Source of the DNA: Anodontia alba
Taxonomy: Eukaryota > Mollusca > Bivalvia > Lucinida > Lucinidae
DNA: 64,000 nt
Direction of reading: 5' to 3'
Assembly: GCA_964016985.1 (NCBI GenBank)
Contig: OZ024826.1
Span: 7,613,855-7,677,854, forward strand
Positions 32,256 through 43,121 of the stretch are shown here, in pieces. The notes under the pieces were generated by a model that saw only the letters and a list, made by a program, of their open reading frames with translations, did no database searches and had not been told where the DNA came from. The position numbers and the translations under genes are program-made. Position 1 is the stretch's first letter. Each line of letters begins with the position of its first letter.

Positions 32256-32699
32256 AAAAGCTTAAATGATCCGCGTCAAGCGAAATGGTGTATTTTGGGA
32301 TATACGAAATGCGCGTCCGTATCATCTTACGCATGCGCACAATATCATCAGGGCATTCACTCTGAATTGTTACATTTTATAATATCCAGGCATTCTATAA
32401 GCGGACACCGAATGCTCTGAACGCGCTGTCGTACACGTGCTTATATCTTATATATAGTGGACTGTCAATATTTCAAACTCCAAGTTACTAGAGTTTTCAG
32501 TTTGAGATAACTGTAGTTTGAGATAACAGGAGTTGAAATGTAAAGACCAGAAAGCAAAAACTAAACCATTATCCAAATTTAGTTTGACTTAAGCAGTAGT
32601 TTATCAGTGTTTGAGATAACGAGAGTCAACTGTATTATGTGCGTGTGCTCGCTTAATAGGAATTGATTTCAAGGGAGGCAACTCTGTTTTAATTGTTTT

Positions 32700-33295
32700 G
32701 CGTCCTTTTAAAAAGCCGTCTACTCTAAAAGGAAATATTTTTTCTCCCTCTTTTCAGTAAATTCTTTCCTTTTGGAATAGACCCCTTTTCAGAAGGGGCT
32801 TGGTGTGCTGGGAAGCAAATAGGGCGTCAGAAAAGTTGTCTCCCTTGTCATAAAATGGAGGAAAACGTACCACGCGTATCCAGTCCCATTGAGCTGAAAC
32901 TGAGCCAGCGCACGACAAAACCTACAATAAGATCTGTGTGACCAGTAAAGTCTCAGATCAGTCTGTATACCCATTCCGAATGGCAAGGGTTCTTGTTTAT
33001 CCCTCTTTGGATAGCCCGGCTATAGAAGGCACGTGCGATCAGCGAATAATCCGATCAGACTGTGCGGATGCGCAGGCTGATCTGAGTCTTCGCTGGTCGC
33101 ACGTCATATATACACTAGGACCTGTATGACCGACTAAGACTCAGATCAGCCTGTACACCCACCCACTATGGCAAGGGTTCTTTTAATCCTCTTTTGACAG
33201 CCCGGAGGCTGTAGAAGGCCCATGCGATCAACAAAGACTCTGATCAGACTGCGCGGATGCTGGTCGCACAAGTCTTATTGTAGGTTTTGTCGTAC
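32700..33295. repeat. FB-6 fragment and two FB-5-type hairpins
   Basis: AAATTCTTTCCTTTTGGAAT with CCCTTTTCAGAAGGGG (FB-6 motif), then AGACTCAGATCAGCCTGTA and GACTGCGCGGATGC/GCGCAGGCTGATCTGAGTCT hairpins at 33040-33100 and 33225-33270. The block is bracketed by CGCACGACAAAACCTACAAT and its complement ATTGTAGGTTTTGTCGTACG, so 32908-33300 is itself one large inverted unit. Confidence 0.6.
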
Positions 33296-33299
33296 GCCG

Positions 33300-33870
33300 G
33301 CTCAAATATGTTTATAGAGTTCTGCACTGTTGCAAACCATAATTTATTTCCCATGTATGTTCATTCACTTCTATAACAAAATATTATGTTTCCATGATTG
33401 TACTGCTGTATATTTTGTGTATCAAAAATGTACGTTTTCATCACTATACATGTAGCTAATTGTAATTAATGTTGTCGTGAAGGAGAGGATTATGGCATGA
33501 AAACGTTCTGATATTCTATATGAAATGTTTTGTTCAATATTTTATACATTCAAAGCTGAAAAAAATAATATCGGGATATATTTGTTGATAGAATATTTAT
33601 TTTAGTATCAAAAAGTTTATTCTATAAAAAGTTGTTGTTCTGCCCCAATAATACATTTGTTTATAAAATATTAAATGAATATAAAATATTTATTCTATAA
33701 AATTCATACTTGTCCCATTCAATAACATAACTTTGGATAATAAATATCATTTTTCTATGTACATGTATATATAATAATTTAAAAGGAAAACTTGCATATG
33801 AAGTATAATTAACATTATGACATACTACATGTACTATTTAGCCGAGTGTTTGTGTGTACCGCTTGGAATC
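33300..33870. other. AT-rich flank, no gene
   Basis: Repeated TATTCTATAAAA-type words. Duplicated in block B. Confidence 0.4.
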
Positions 33871-33871
33871 C

Positions 33872-34115
33872 AGGGCCTAGTTGTTCACAACTAACGATGT
33901 CGTTAGTTAACGTATCGTTAAAACTTTGATCATGAAATATGGCATATACGCTATTTTTTGCTGAAAAAATGTGAATATCTTTTGCATTTGAAAAAGCTAC
34001 TCACATTTTTTCAACAAAAATACCTGTGAATTAGATATTTTACTTACTAGAACAGTTAACATTTTGACCACTAATGAGCTCGTTAAGTTAACAATGCTTT
34101 GAACAACTGGGCCCA
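33872..34115. mobile_element. FB-4 foldback MITE
   Basis: GGCCTAGTTGTTCACAAC left end, TTTGAACAACTGGGCCC right end, and CTGAAAAAATGTGAATATCT/AGCTACTCACATTTTTTCA central snapback. Present in both blocks, so it predates the duplication. Confidence 0.8.
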
Positions 34116-34525
34116 GGCTTTGGATCGAGTTCGAATGCGTTGGAGGCAAATTCAGCTCGTGCCTGTATGGCGCTTCGTTGCATAGAGTCTTTCCACTGTC
34201 TAGAAATAAACTTTATCTAAAAATGAAATACTGTTGGAAAAAATCATTATTTTCTTATTCATTAAATAGGCGAATCTTATCATAACCATTCCCACTTTCC
34301 CATGGAAGAAGAGCCAATGTGATTTTTAAGATGTTTAGAAACGCATGTATTTTTAAATCTAAGTGCATATTAAATGCGACAGTCGTTTGTCATTAAAATT
34401 AAGAATTGTAACTATATGAACACATATTGAACCGACAACCTAAGAGCGCTAACCGCTTTACACGAGAACACTGCTCTTCTATTTGAGTTATTTCCCTTAT
34501 ACTGTTACTGGTTTGTAGAATATGT

Positions 34526-36270
34526 CGATGTACAGAATAAATATATTTCATGGCAAATAAATATTTTTATCAATGATTATATTATCGGACGAACAGCTAT
34601 ATACTTTATACAGTAAATATTTTTATTCTAACCTATTTTTATCAACAAATTCATTTTATTAGAACAAATATATTTTTATACTCAATCAACGTGTTAATCA
34701 GCATTTATATTATCGGATATAACAACTACATGTATTTCTAAATATTGAGAAACTACCTTATTTTTAGACTTAATTTATAAATGACTAAGAAATATTTAAT
34801 CTGGAATGTTGCAACGTTTTTCATGCCATAGAGGATGTTTGTTATTAAAATAAAATATAATCGAATCAGATTATGATTGTAGTAAAGAAACCGCCGTTGT
34901 TTTCTTTACCTAATATTACTAAGTCCTCAAGAACAGTATAGCGTTTACTGAAAATTACCCACTTTTCTAACTTAACTTCTGATCCGGGTCACAGCATTTC
35001 CTACAAAATTGCTTGTGCGCCGAGCCAAGACTCAGATCAGCCTCTGCATCGCACAGGCTGATGCACAGGCTGGTCAGAGTCTTTGATGTCCGCCTGAAGA
35101 CCTGCTTTAGATTCTTGGCTACCCACAGTGCCATGCGAAGACTCTGATCAGACTTTGCGGATGCTTAGGCTGATCTGAGTCTTCGAGTAGGAAATGAGGC
35201 CTTCTCAGGGGTTTTAGAGGGCAAGTGAATATGCCCATTTATTTTCAGGGAACAAGAGAACAATTGCAAATATTTTAAAGGAACAAAACTAAGTTTTGGA
35301 ACTAGGAATATAGAAACTTTGAAAATCACTTTTAGGGAACAAGGGAATATGGCCTATTCTTTTAAGGGAAGTAGAAAACATGGTACCCCACTGGGAGGGC
35401 CTCGAAAGTGCTGTGTCCCGGTTCAAATGTATGTAAGAGGAACTATAGCGGACTATTTGACAATGGGACTGCGAAGGACCGTGATACTCAAACCTCATTA
35501 CGAAAACACGCCTATTCAAATATAAAAAAACTCTGAACAGTTTTCATAGTTTTGCTCAAAACACATATTATGGGTAAATAGACATTTTATTTCTCTTTTT
35601 TTTTTTTCAGGAGCGGATCCAGGATGATTTCAGAGGGGTTCGATTTTATCAAATTACCGTACTTAAGTATTCGTACAGACAGGCCTGAGAAAATAGTGTA
35701 GATCAAGATCAAACGCGGCGTCTCGCGGATCAGAGTCTACACTGTTTGCCATTCACCCAGCAATTTTATACACATTCACGGGTAGTAAAATGGATTTGTT
35801 GAAGAGAATTATATAATAAAGAGTAAGGGATGAAACTTTAGGGTATATACGGTATCCCAAATTTATCAGATTTATCAATAAAAAAAATCCATTAAAATAA
35901 AAGTTTGATTCAAAAGGGGGTGGGGTCAACTGAAACAATCCTCCCCCACTCCCCGCACCCACCCACCCCCTCTGAATCCAGTGAAAGCTTAAGCCTTTCT
36001 TCCCTGAGTTTCTCTCAATATGGTCTGAACCATTATTCCAAATTGGGGTCTCACTCAAAAATAGAAAAAAAAATGACAAACATTCTAGATCCTGATGAGA
36101 CGGCTCATTATGAGCCGTCTCATCAGGATCTACACTGTTTGCTAAAATATACTTTGGTCTGCAGGGCTGAAAGGATTAAAAGACAATCGTCTTCTACATG
36201 TACAACATATTTTATGTTTTACGTCCTTTTCAACACTACTGGAGTCATATTAAGACGAACGTAGTGTCGT
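34526..36270. repeat. unique spacer with several hairpin MITE remnants
   Basis: AT-rich to 34900. FB-5-type hairpins at 35020-35190, 35690-35760 and 36010-36150 (GAGACGGCTCATTATGAGCC is a near-perfect inverted repeat). A truncated FB-2 end (CATTACGAAAACACGCCTAT, then GCTCAAAACACATATTATGG) lies at 35499-35577. No coding gene is seen. Confidence 0.55.
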
Positions 36271-36419
36271 TATCGTTCATCTGCGAATTGAATTCCGCCT
36301 CTAGCGAGATTCGAATCTGAGCCTTGCGGTCCAAAAGGAAAGAGTGCTAGAAGCTGGAAGCGCAGTCGGTATCACGTCTGACTGCAGATTCAGGCGTTGG
36401 ATCTTAGCTCAGCCGCATC

Positions 36420-36755
36420 ATGAAATCATTCCGTCCACTGATTCAAGAATACTGGCGAAATTATGCCTGTAAGCTCGGTTGCTCAGTGGTGAGCCCACTG
36501 GTCTCTAGAGCTACAGGTACCGGGTCAATCTCAGGCTTCGGAAGCGGAATTTTCTGTGTCCGAACACGCTTCCCTTCGTGCATTTGCAGGCATAAAATGA
36601 AAACAGCGCGCCGTTCTTTGGATCGGGACATTAATTGGAGGCCCCCTGTGCAGGGAAAGTCACATCCTGCGCAGGTTAAAGAACCCTACGATAATTCAAA
36701 ATGGTTAACTGGCCTTCTCGACATGACCTTAACTGTGTTTACTGGGCCGTAAAAC
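36420..36755 (+). repeat. SINE-like element, diverged relative of SINE-1
   Basis: Shares CCACTGATTCAAGAA with the SINE-1 body and CTCGACATGACC..A.TG...TTTACTGGGCCGTAAA with its tail. The internal TTGCTCAGTGGTGAGCCCAC is A-box-like. The order of blocks differs, so this may be a different subfamily or a composite. Confidence 0.5.
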
Positions 36756-36767
36756 TCCAACTGAAAC

Positions 36768-37014
36768 AAAGCGCTGCACCGCCATGCGCTAAGGGATTTT
36801 GGGACCCAACGGGCTGTTAGCTTGTGCATACCCAAGCGATCATGTAAAGTTGTTGAAACGCTACCATGTGAAATGTGTAATGCATTCGCTATTTCTTCCA
36901 CCTTAATTCGCCTATCAAAGTACACCAGATCCCGTACTTTGTTACACATTTCTTCATCGGTGGCATCTGATGGGCGTCCATACCTGGTTTCGTCTTCTAA
37001 AGACGTTCTACTGC
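36768..37014 (-). pseudogene. mariner transposase fragment (helix-turn-helix region)
   Basis: The minus strand encodes MCNKVRDLVYFDRRIKVEEI and HISHGSVSTTLHDRLGMHKL, matching the second DNA-binding helix-turn-helix of the 24.5-25.6 kb transposase but clearly diverged. It is truncated at both ends, with no inverted termini and no catalytic region. Confidence 0.85.
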
Positions 37015-37184
37015 AATCATAGCGCCAGGTCAGGAGGCCAAGGAGCTTTGTGTGTGGGGGTGGGGGGATCTTTTCGATCTTCTATAAAATAATGGTACAA
37101 TGTATGTTGAGTGTTCTCATTTGAATTACCTCGATGAGTCGACTGTTTTGAATACACACAGCGTACAGTTTCAGTTTCTTTGTT

Positions 37185-37235
37185 GTTTTTTTTGTTTGTT
37201 TGTTTTTTGTTGTTGTTTTTTTTTTTTTTTTTTTT

Positions 37236-37286
<51 letters not shown>

Positions 37287-37306
37287 TTTTGTTTTGTTTT
37301 TTATAT
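37185..37306. repeat. T homopolymer tract
   Basis: Over 100 bases of nearly pure T with scattered G. Encoded poly-Phe/poly-Lys frames are artefacts. Confidence 0.95.
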
Positions 37307-37513
37307 AGATATATAACAGAATAACTAAAATTTCCGTTAGCATGTATCTTAATATTTGATAAACTTCAGGAATGCATCCGACGCATGATTTTGTTCGCGG
37401 CTTCTTACAGGATACAATGTAGTATGGCATCCCTGTATTGTGGATTTGTCGGTATAGCTAGGAACGAAAATACAAATAGCTATTGTCAGAAAAGCACCAA
37501 GAGTAACATTCCA

Positions 37514-37741
37514 CACAACCAGTATCAATCGATGAACCAGTCTGCAATCTGCACAACCAATATCAAACGATGAACCAGTCTGCAATCTGCACAACCAGTA
37601 TCAAACGATGAACCAGTCTGCGGTCTGCACAACCGGTATCAAACGATGACCCAGTCTGCGATCTGCACAACCGGTATTAAACGATGAACCAGTCTGCGAT
37701 CTGCACAACCGGTATCAAACGATGAACCAGTCTGCGATCTG
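37514..37741 (+). repeat. 38-bp minisatellite, six units
   Basis: Units start CACAACC(A/G)GTATCAAACGAT, continue GAACCAGTCTGC(A/G)ATCTG and recur exactly every 38 bp from 37514. A seventh unit begins at 37742 and breaks off in CACAATCGACCCACTAGTGC. Differences between units are single substitutions. Confidence 0.95.
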
Positions 37742-38040
37742 CACAATCGACCCACTAGTGCTGTGAGTGCTTTGATTTATATATTAAGGGGAATCTATAG
37801 AGTTGGTTGATTTTTTGCCATCTCCACCAAGGGAGACAATTTTTGTGATTTCCTGTTTGCTTAACTACACGCAAAGCCACTTCTGAAAAGAGATCTACTC
37901 TGTGAGGAAAGAATTGGCTCCGTAAGGCAGCAAATTCTTTCCTTATAGAGTAGTCCCTTTTTCAGAAGGGTTACGAGCCGTCCCATGTGGATCTGCACTT
38001 TTTGCAAAAGTTTGATCTGGTTTGCAAGGCTGAAAGGGTT
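37742..38040 (+). repeat. short extra piece of the duplicated flank plus FB-6 hairpin
   Basis: CGACCCACTAGTGCTGTGAG and TGCTTTGATT match 32050-32085 and 47355-47385 downstream of the kinase copies. CTTCTGAAAAGAGATCTACT pairs with AGTAGTCCCTTTTTCAGAAG (37889-37968), the FB-6 hairpin. Confidence 0.55.
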
Positions 38041-38054
38041 AACTGTGGGAACGA

Positions 38055-38510
38055 ATTAGTTTGTTTGAACTACTTATTAATTCGTTCCCACGAATTAATA
38101 AATAATCCCCGCCAATTAATAATCCGTCCGAACAAATGATAATAGATCATGCCCACGAATATTTTCCGACGGAATTCATTCTGCTTTCCACCTGGCTAAA
38201 CATCCTCTTCTTTTACGTGTACGTGTTCATAATTTGTTCGAACGGATTTTTGATTGGTGTAAAAAATATTAGTAATTCGCGGAAACGAATTATTAAATGT
38301 ATGGGACGAGGGGGCACAAATTATTAATTTGGGCAGGGGAGAACAAATTAATAATGATAAAAAAAATGATATTACGTTCCCACCAATTAATAATCCGTTC
38401 GAACGAATTAATAATACGTTCCCATCAATTAATTATTCATTTGAACAAATTAATAATTTGTGCCCACCAATTACATTTCGTTCCCTCCAAATGATACTCC
38501 GTTCGACATT
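38055..38510. promoter_or_regulatory. AATTAATAAT / CGTTC motif array upstream of kinase copy B
   Basis: Same words as at 21394-21530 but extended to about 450 bp on the left, beyond the duplication edge at ~38359. Function unknown. Confidence 0.3.
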
Positions 38511-38703
38511 TTAATACAGTGTCACGGAACGATACGACATTCTCCGGCAGTGTCGACACTCTCCGGCAATGTTCGTGACGTTACTACGTTCTGACGTCGG
38601 TGACAGGTTGTCAAGGCAGTCATCCATGATTATTTTGCGACGCTACATGCATAATAATTATCCTGACTACTTATTCCGATTTCGTTGAAGCCTATGCTTA
38701 AAC

Positions 38704-38769
38704 ATGTCGGAAAATAAGCGTAAAAAGAAGAAAAGAAGAAGAACAAATAGATCTTCGAAGCAGAAGAAG
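38704..38769 (+). CDS. kinase copy B exon 1
   Basis: Same Lys/Arg-rich start as copy A with one extra Ser codon (RSSK against RSK). Donor AAG|GTAAAAC. Confidence 0.7.
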
Positions 38770-39253
38770 GTAAAACTTTATATATTTTTTATAAATCGTC
38801 TGTAAATTAAACATTCAAGCGCTACAAAGGAGGGGAGGGGGCGTGGTGACTGAGGCGTGAGGGATGTTGCATTTTGTTTCAGTAACCATCATGAAGACTC
38901 TGTCAAACCGAGTTCTAATTTTTATCTTTTTTTCTGTTCTGTATTTCCAAAGAGTCCGCTTTCCATACGGCACTGTTTTATGAATAACGAATGAAACTGA
39001 AATTTTCATTATTATTGCTTGAAAACTTAGCATTGAATGTCAAAAATCTGTGCGAGTCTGACTGAAAAAAAAAATCTTTTACTATATGGACTTCGATGTT
39101 GGAAACGCTATCTCTCCAAAATATGCAAAGCATGTCTGGTGAGAACTCGAGTGTTTCGCACATGATGAAGACAGAAGCACACAGATTCGCGGACAGGCTG
39201 GTTGATCTGAACCGTGCATGACATCATTAGACGAATGTTAATTTCTGTTTTAG

Positions 39254-39345
39254 ATTGATGTGGCAAGCCCCAAAGAGGATGAAAGTCCTGAAACAAGATC
39301 TCGTGGAGGAAGGTCTTCTGGGTGCTATCAGAGGGTTTTCTCCAG
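39254..39345 (+). CDS. kinase copy B exon 2
   Basis: Encodes IDVASPKEDESPETRSRGGR and ten further residues. Acceptor CTGTTTTAG, donor TCCAG|GTAAAT. Confidence 0.7.
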
Positions 39346-41196
39346 GTAAATAAACACACATGTTTATAGGTCTATATTATATGATGCACAACGTGGAAAA
39401 AAGGACTCTTATGCCATATGCGAAAAGGAAAGGCCAAGATCAGGATGCGCATCCGTGTAGTCTGATCTGAGCATTCTCTGTTCCATCGACGTATACTACA
39501 GTATCCATTGATTTTGTAAGCAGACAACGAAAGCCCAGACCAGGCTGCGCGAACGCGCAGGCTGATCTGGGCCTTCGTTGTCCGCAAATCGCATAAAGGC
39601 TCTTTTCGTGCGTTAAAGCTGATAGTCAAGTGACTCGTTTGTTTTTGTTGTCTTTTTTTTTTTTTTTTTTTTTTTTGTTGTTGTTGTTTTATTCTTTTTT
39701 ATTCTTTTGTGTGTGTGTGTGTGTTTGTGTGTTGTTGTTGTTTTTTTCATACTCTGATATCTCAGCTTAAGTCAAGTAAAATAAAGGGCAATATTGGCTT
39801 ATGTTGCTATATTTTTATTACTTTTCAAACCATAAATTTTGGTTCGTCGGAGTTTGAGATAATGAGAGGGGTGTAATCAGATCTATAATTAATATTACAA
39901 TTATTATTGTTATTGTTGCTGTAATGAATATGATAACGATGGTGATGATTATCTAGCTACTATATCTATATAATATATAGAAAGGTTAATGCATCCAGAG
40001 ATAATAATGCAGGAAATATTTCCAAAATAATTTTGCAAATCCGATAAACAAACGAGTGCATTAGCACGAATTTATTAATAAGATTTGAAAGTCTCATGGA
40101 AAATATTTCCTGTATATTACATCAAAGGAGTTATAAATTATATTTCCCACGGGAATTACTAAAATTAGCTTCCGGTATGTAATTCTGAAAGATACCGTCA
40201 GATATGTTTTCGTAATTACGGAGCATTAATGTATTCCTTTACACGTTCTTTCTCATATAAATTGTAAGTAAAAAAAAAAAAAAAAAAAAATAAACGCTCT
40301 GAAGGCTAAAACAGCTGATGAAAACTGGTGTTTATCTCATTTTTCACATTACGAAAACACGCCTATTCCAATATATAGAAACTTTCACCTCCAAAAGCTG
40401 AAAATTTTCAGATAAAACTTTGATATTTTTCATATTTCTGCTCAAAACATAGATTGTTGGTACTCGTTAGAACCGCCTCGGCGAGGCAGTTCTAACGAGT
40501 ACCCACTATGTTTTTGAGCAGAAATGAGAAAAATAATTTATACCCCTGTAAACCCCAGTTTTACTATATAAAAGTGGGAATTAAAGCGGTCAAAATTATA
40601 CACACATGTTTTCGTGATGGCAGAAAATAAGGCATGACATTTCATTCAAACTGACTCCAAATTTGAATAAAATATTTGGAGATAGTTTGAATAAAATATC
40701 TTATTTTCTGTATCAAATAATATTTAAAAAAAAAAAAAGAAATTATGAAAACATTTCATGTCTCCTTGACAAAAAAAAATCAGCAGATACTTAAAAATAT
40801 TTTCTCATTTTCCCCAGAAAATAGGCTTTAAAATTTCATACAAATTGTCTCCTTAGAAGAAAACAGGCTTTTACTTTTCCCAGAAAATAGACTTTGACAT
40901 TTCATGCAAATTGTCTATGTCAAAGCCTATTTTCTCAAAAGGAGAAATTTGCATCAAATGTCAAAGCTTTTTATTTTTTTCTTAGGAAATAGGCTCTGAC
41001 ATTTCACGATAATTGCTTGAAATGTCAGTCTTTTTTCCTCCTGAAGAGACAATTTCTTTGAAATGTCAAACCCTTTTTTTCTGGAAAAACATAAAAAAAT
41101 AATTAATTCAGAATATCGTCTCCTGATTTTTTTATCCAGCATGCTAAGCGTTGATATAAAATGGAGTCGTTGTCAATATGGTATTCCTATTTCTAG
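39346..41196 (+). other. kinase copy B intron 2
   Basis: Contains a GCGCGAACGCGC hairpin region (39535-39585), T and GT tracts (39651-39740), the B-only FB-2 MITE and a compound FB-1 stretch (40625-41160). Confidence 0.6.
40347..40621. mobile_element. FB-2 foldback MITE, block B only
   Basis: Starts CATTACGAAAACACGCCTAT and ends ATGTTTTCGTGATG, with the central ACTCGTTAGAACCGCCTCG / CGAGGCAGTTCTAACGAGT palindrome. Block A reads CATTTTTCAGAGAAAATAAG across this point without the insert (23667 onward), so insertion followed the duplication. Confidence 0.9.
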
Positions 41197-41372
41197 AATT
41201 TCAAATGCCTTTGTACGGAGAGACCATGACGTCACTCACACGGAAACCAACAGCAAAGTTGGCTGTAAGACAGAAAGTGCAATGACACAGATTTGTTTTC
41301 CCTCCACTGAACATCACAAACTCGGGGAAATACCAAACAGAATAGATCTGTTTGAAGCAATAGAGGAGCTCT
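41197..41372 (+). CDS. kinase copy B exon 3
   Basis: Acceptor TATTTCTAG|AATTTC, donor GAGCTCT|GTAAGT. Frame and ends as in copy A, with a 12-codon in-frame deletion relative to it. Confidence 0.7.
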
Positions 41373-43121
41373 GTAAGTATTACATAAATCGGGAACCAGC
41401 AAATTTCAGCCTATTCATCTGTGCAGCCTCGTCAAGCTTTAGAGATGAATTATTTATATATTGACGGTGGTGGTGACTTTATATTATACATAATTTTGAA
41501 ATTTTAAAGTCATATCGAGACGATGGAAGTGTGATAATTAAAGAAAGGTTCTGTGCAATGAAACGCCGTACAGCCATGAATCGAATTCCGCCTCGAGCCG
41601 GATTCAAACCCTTTGTGTTTGTGTGTGTGTGTGTGTGTGTGTTCCAAAGCATACGTTGACACGGTCCCTGGTCTTTAGGTGACCCCAATCTACTCTTCCA
41701 TACTCCGTCAGTCTCATCAGGACCTTTGTTGTTTGTCGACATACCCAAATCACCCTAAGTTTCGAACAGACACACATGATCAAACATTTAGAGCCAGATC
41801 AGACGCCTCATTCAGCGGCGACTGATCAGGGACATCCAGCAATTTCTAGACACATCATCTGGTAGTAAAAAGTGATATGTTCAAATTTTAGAATAAGTAT
41901 GATAAGGAGTTAAGGTGTCTAAATCCTCAGTGTAAATAAGGTATTTTATAGCCGCCAGTGATTCTGTGAGCGGACAGCGAAGACCCTGATAATAGGGGTC
42001 GCGCAATGAGAAAAAAAATCTTTGGGGAAAATGTGAACAGTCAAGATGCAGATCAACCAGCAAAACCCGCACAGTCTGATACAAGTATTGTTATACATAA
42101 ATATATCTTAAAGAGATCAATAATTCTGTAAGCGGACAGCGAATGCCATGATCAGACACGCTTTCCCAATTCTCTCCGAAAATGAGACTACTCTTAAAGG
42201 CAAAGTTTTGCTCCAAGGAGAAGAAAAAGTTTCTTTTAAGAACAGTCCCTTTTCAGAAGTGTTGCAAAACTTAAGTTGACATACCGTATTCGACCTATTA
42301 CCGCATATACCACTATAAGCGAACAGTAAAGCAATTCGGCAGTCTTCAAATTACAACCTGTGTACATTTATCTATACTTCTTTATAAAAGCATATATTGT
42401 TGATACTCATTTGAATTGCCTCGACAAGTCAAAGCATTTCAAATGAGCACACACAAGATATGCATTTGTGAAGGATATCAGAAAAAAAAAATATCAAGTA
42501 TCATCAAATGCATCCCTCTTGAAGGCCTTTGCTGATCTTACTTTAAAGTGTGCCCTTAATAGATGGATATTTTACTAAGTGTTTCCAGTAATTTTGCAAA
42601 GACCAAAGTGCACAGCAATTTTTCTCAAATACATTTCTTTGCTATCTTGAAGAACATCAACCTTTTAAAAACGCCAAGCAAATTTGCAGCAGAATACATT
42701 CTGAGTTTGTTGTTGTTTTTTTGTTGTTGTTTTTTTTTTTTTTTTTTTTTTGTTTTTTTTTTTTTTTTTGTTTGTTTGTTTCTTTTGTTGTTGTTGTTGT
42801 TTTCAGGGACAATAAGACTTGACATTTCATGCGAATCGATTCGCATGAAATGTCAAGTCTTATTTACTCTGATTAATACAAAACAAAATCAAGATGTCGT
42901 CTGCCGAAGTTGTGATGTGTTCATTAAGGGTTAAGGTAATTATTACACCGGAAGTTTGATCACTCTGACCAGAAAGAAAGTACCTCCATTCTCAAAAACC
43001 TGCGCTTAAAGGATAGAACTAGCGCTCCAGCGGAAGCAAATTCTTTCCTCTTTCCTTTAATGGTAATTAGATCGAATGTGATAGTTGCCTTCTCTGTATG
43101 TGTATTCGTTCTCCTTACTAG
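41373..43121 (+). other. kinase copy B intron 3
   Basis: Carries the SINE-2 remnant with a short (GT)n (41515-41650), FB-5-type hairpin remnants, the 42388 hairpin, T tracts (42715-42800) and the left direct repeat. It shows empty sites for the mariner and SINE-1 of block A. Confidence 0.6.
42590..43060 (+). repeat. direct repeat upstream of kinase exon 4 (copy B)
   Basis: Equivalent of 27395-27765. Contains a clean FB-1-like palindrome (GACATTTCATGCGAATCGAT / ATTCGCATGAAATGTC). Its partner is at 46320-46730. Confidence 0.75.

Larger units (their letters stand above)
21380..34525 (+). repeat. segmental duplication block A
   Basis: Colinear with 38.36-50.00 kb in direct orientation. Homology begins at AATGATA.TACGTTCCCACC and ends at GTTACTGGTTTGTAGAATAT. 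A is longer by about 1.5 kb, largely explained by a mariner (1.28 kb) and a SINE (0.3 kb) that B lacks. The unit contains the whole kinase-like gene plus upstream and downstream flanks. Confidence 0.93.

Noticed and set aside
37514..37741. CRISPR-like array
   Set aside because: Units are directly abutting with no unique spacers and the genome is eukaryotic, so it is a minisatellite.
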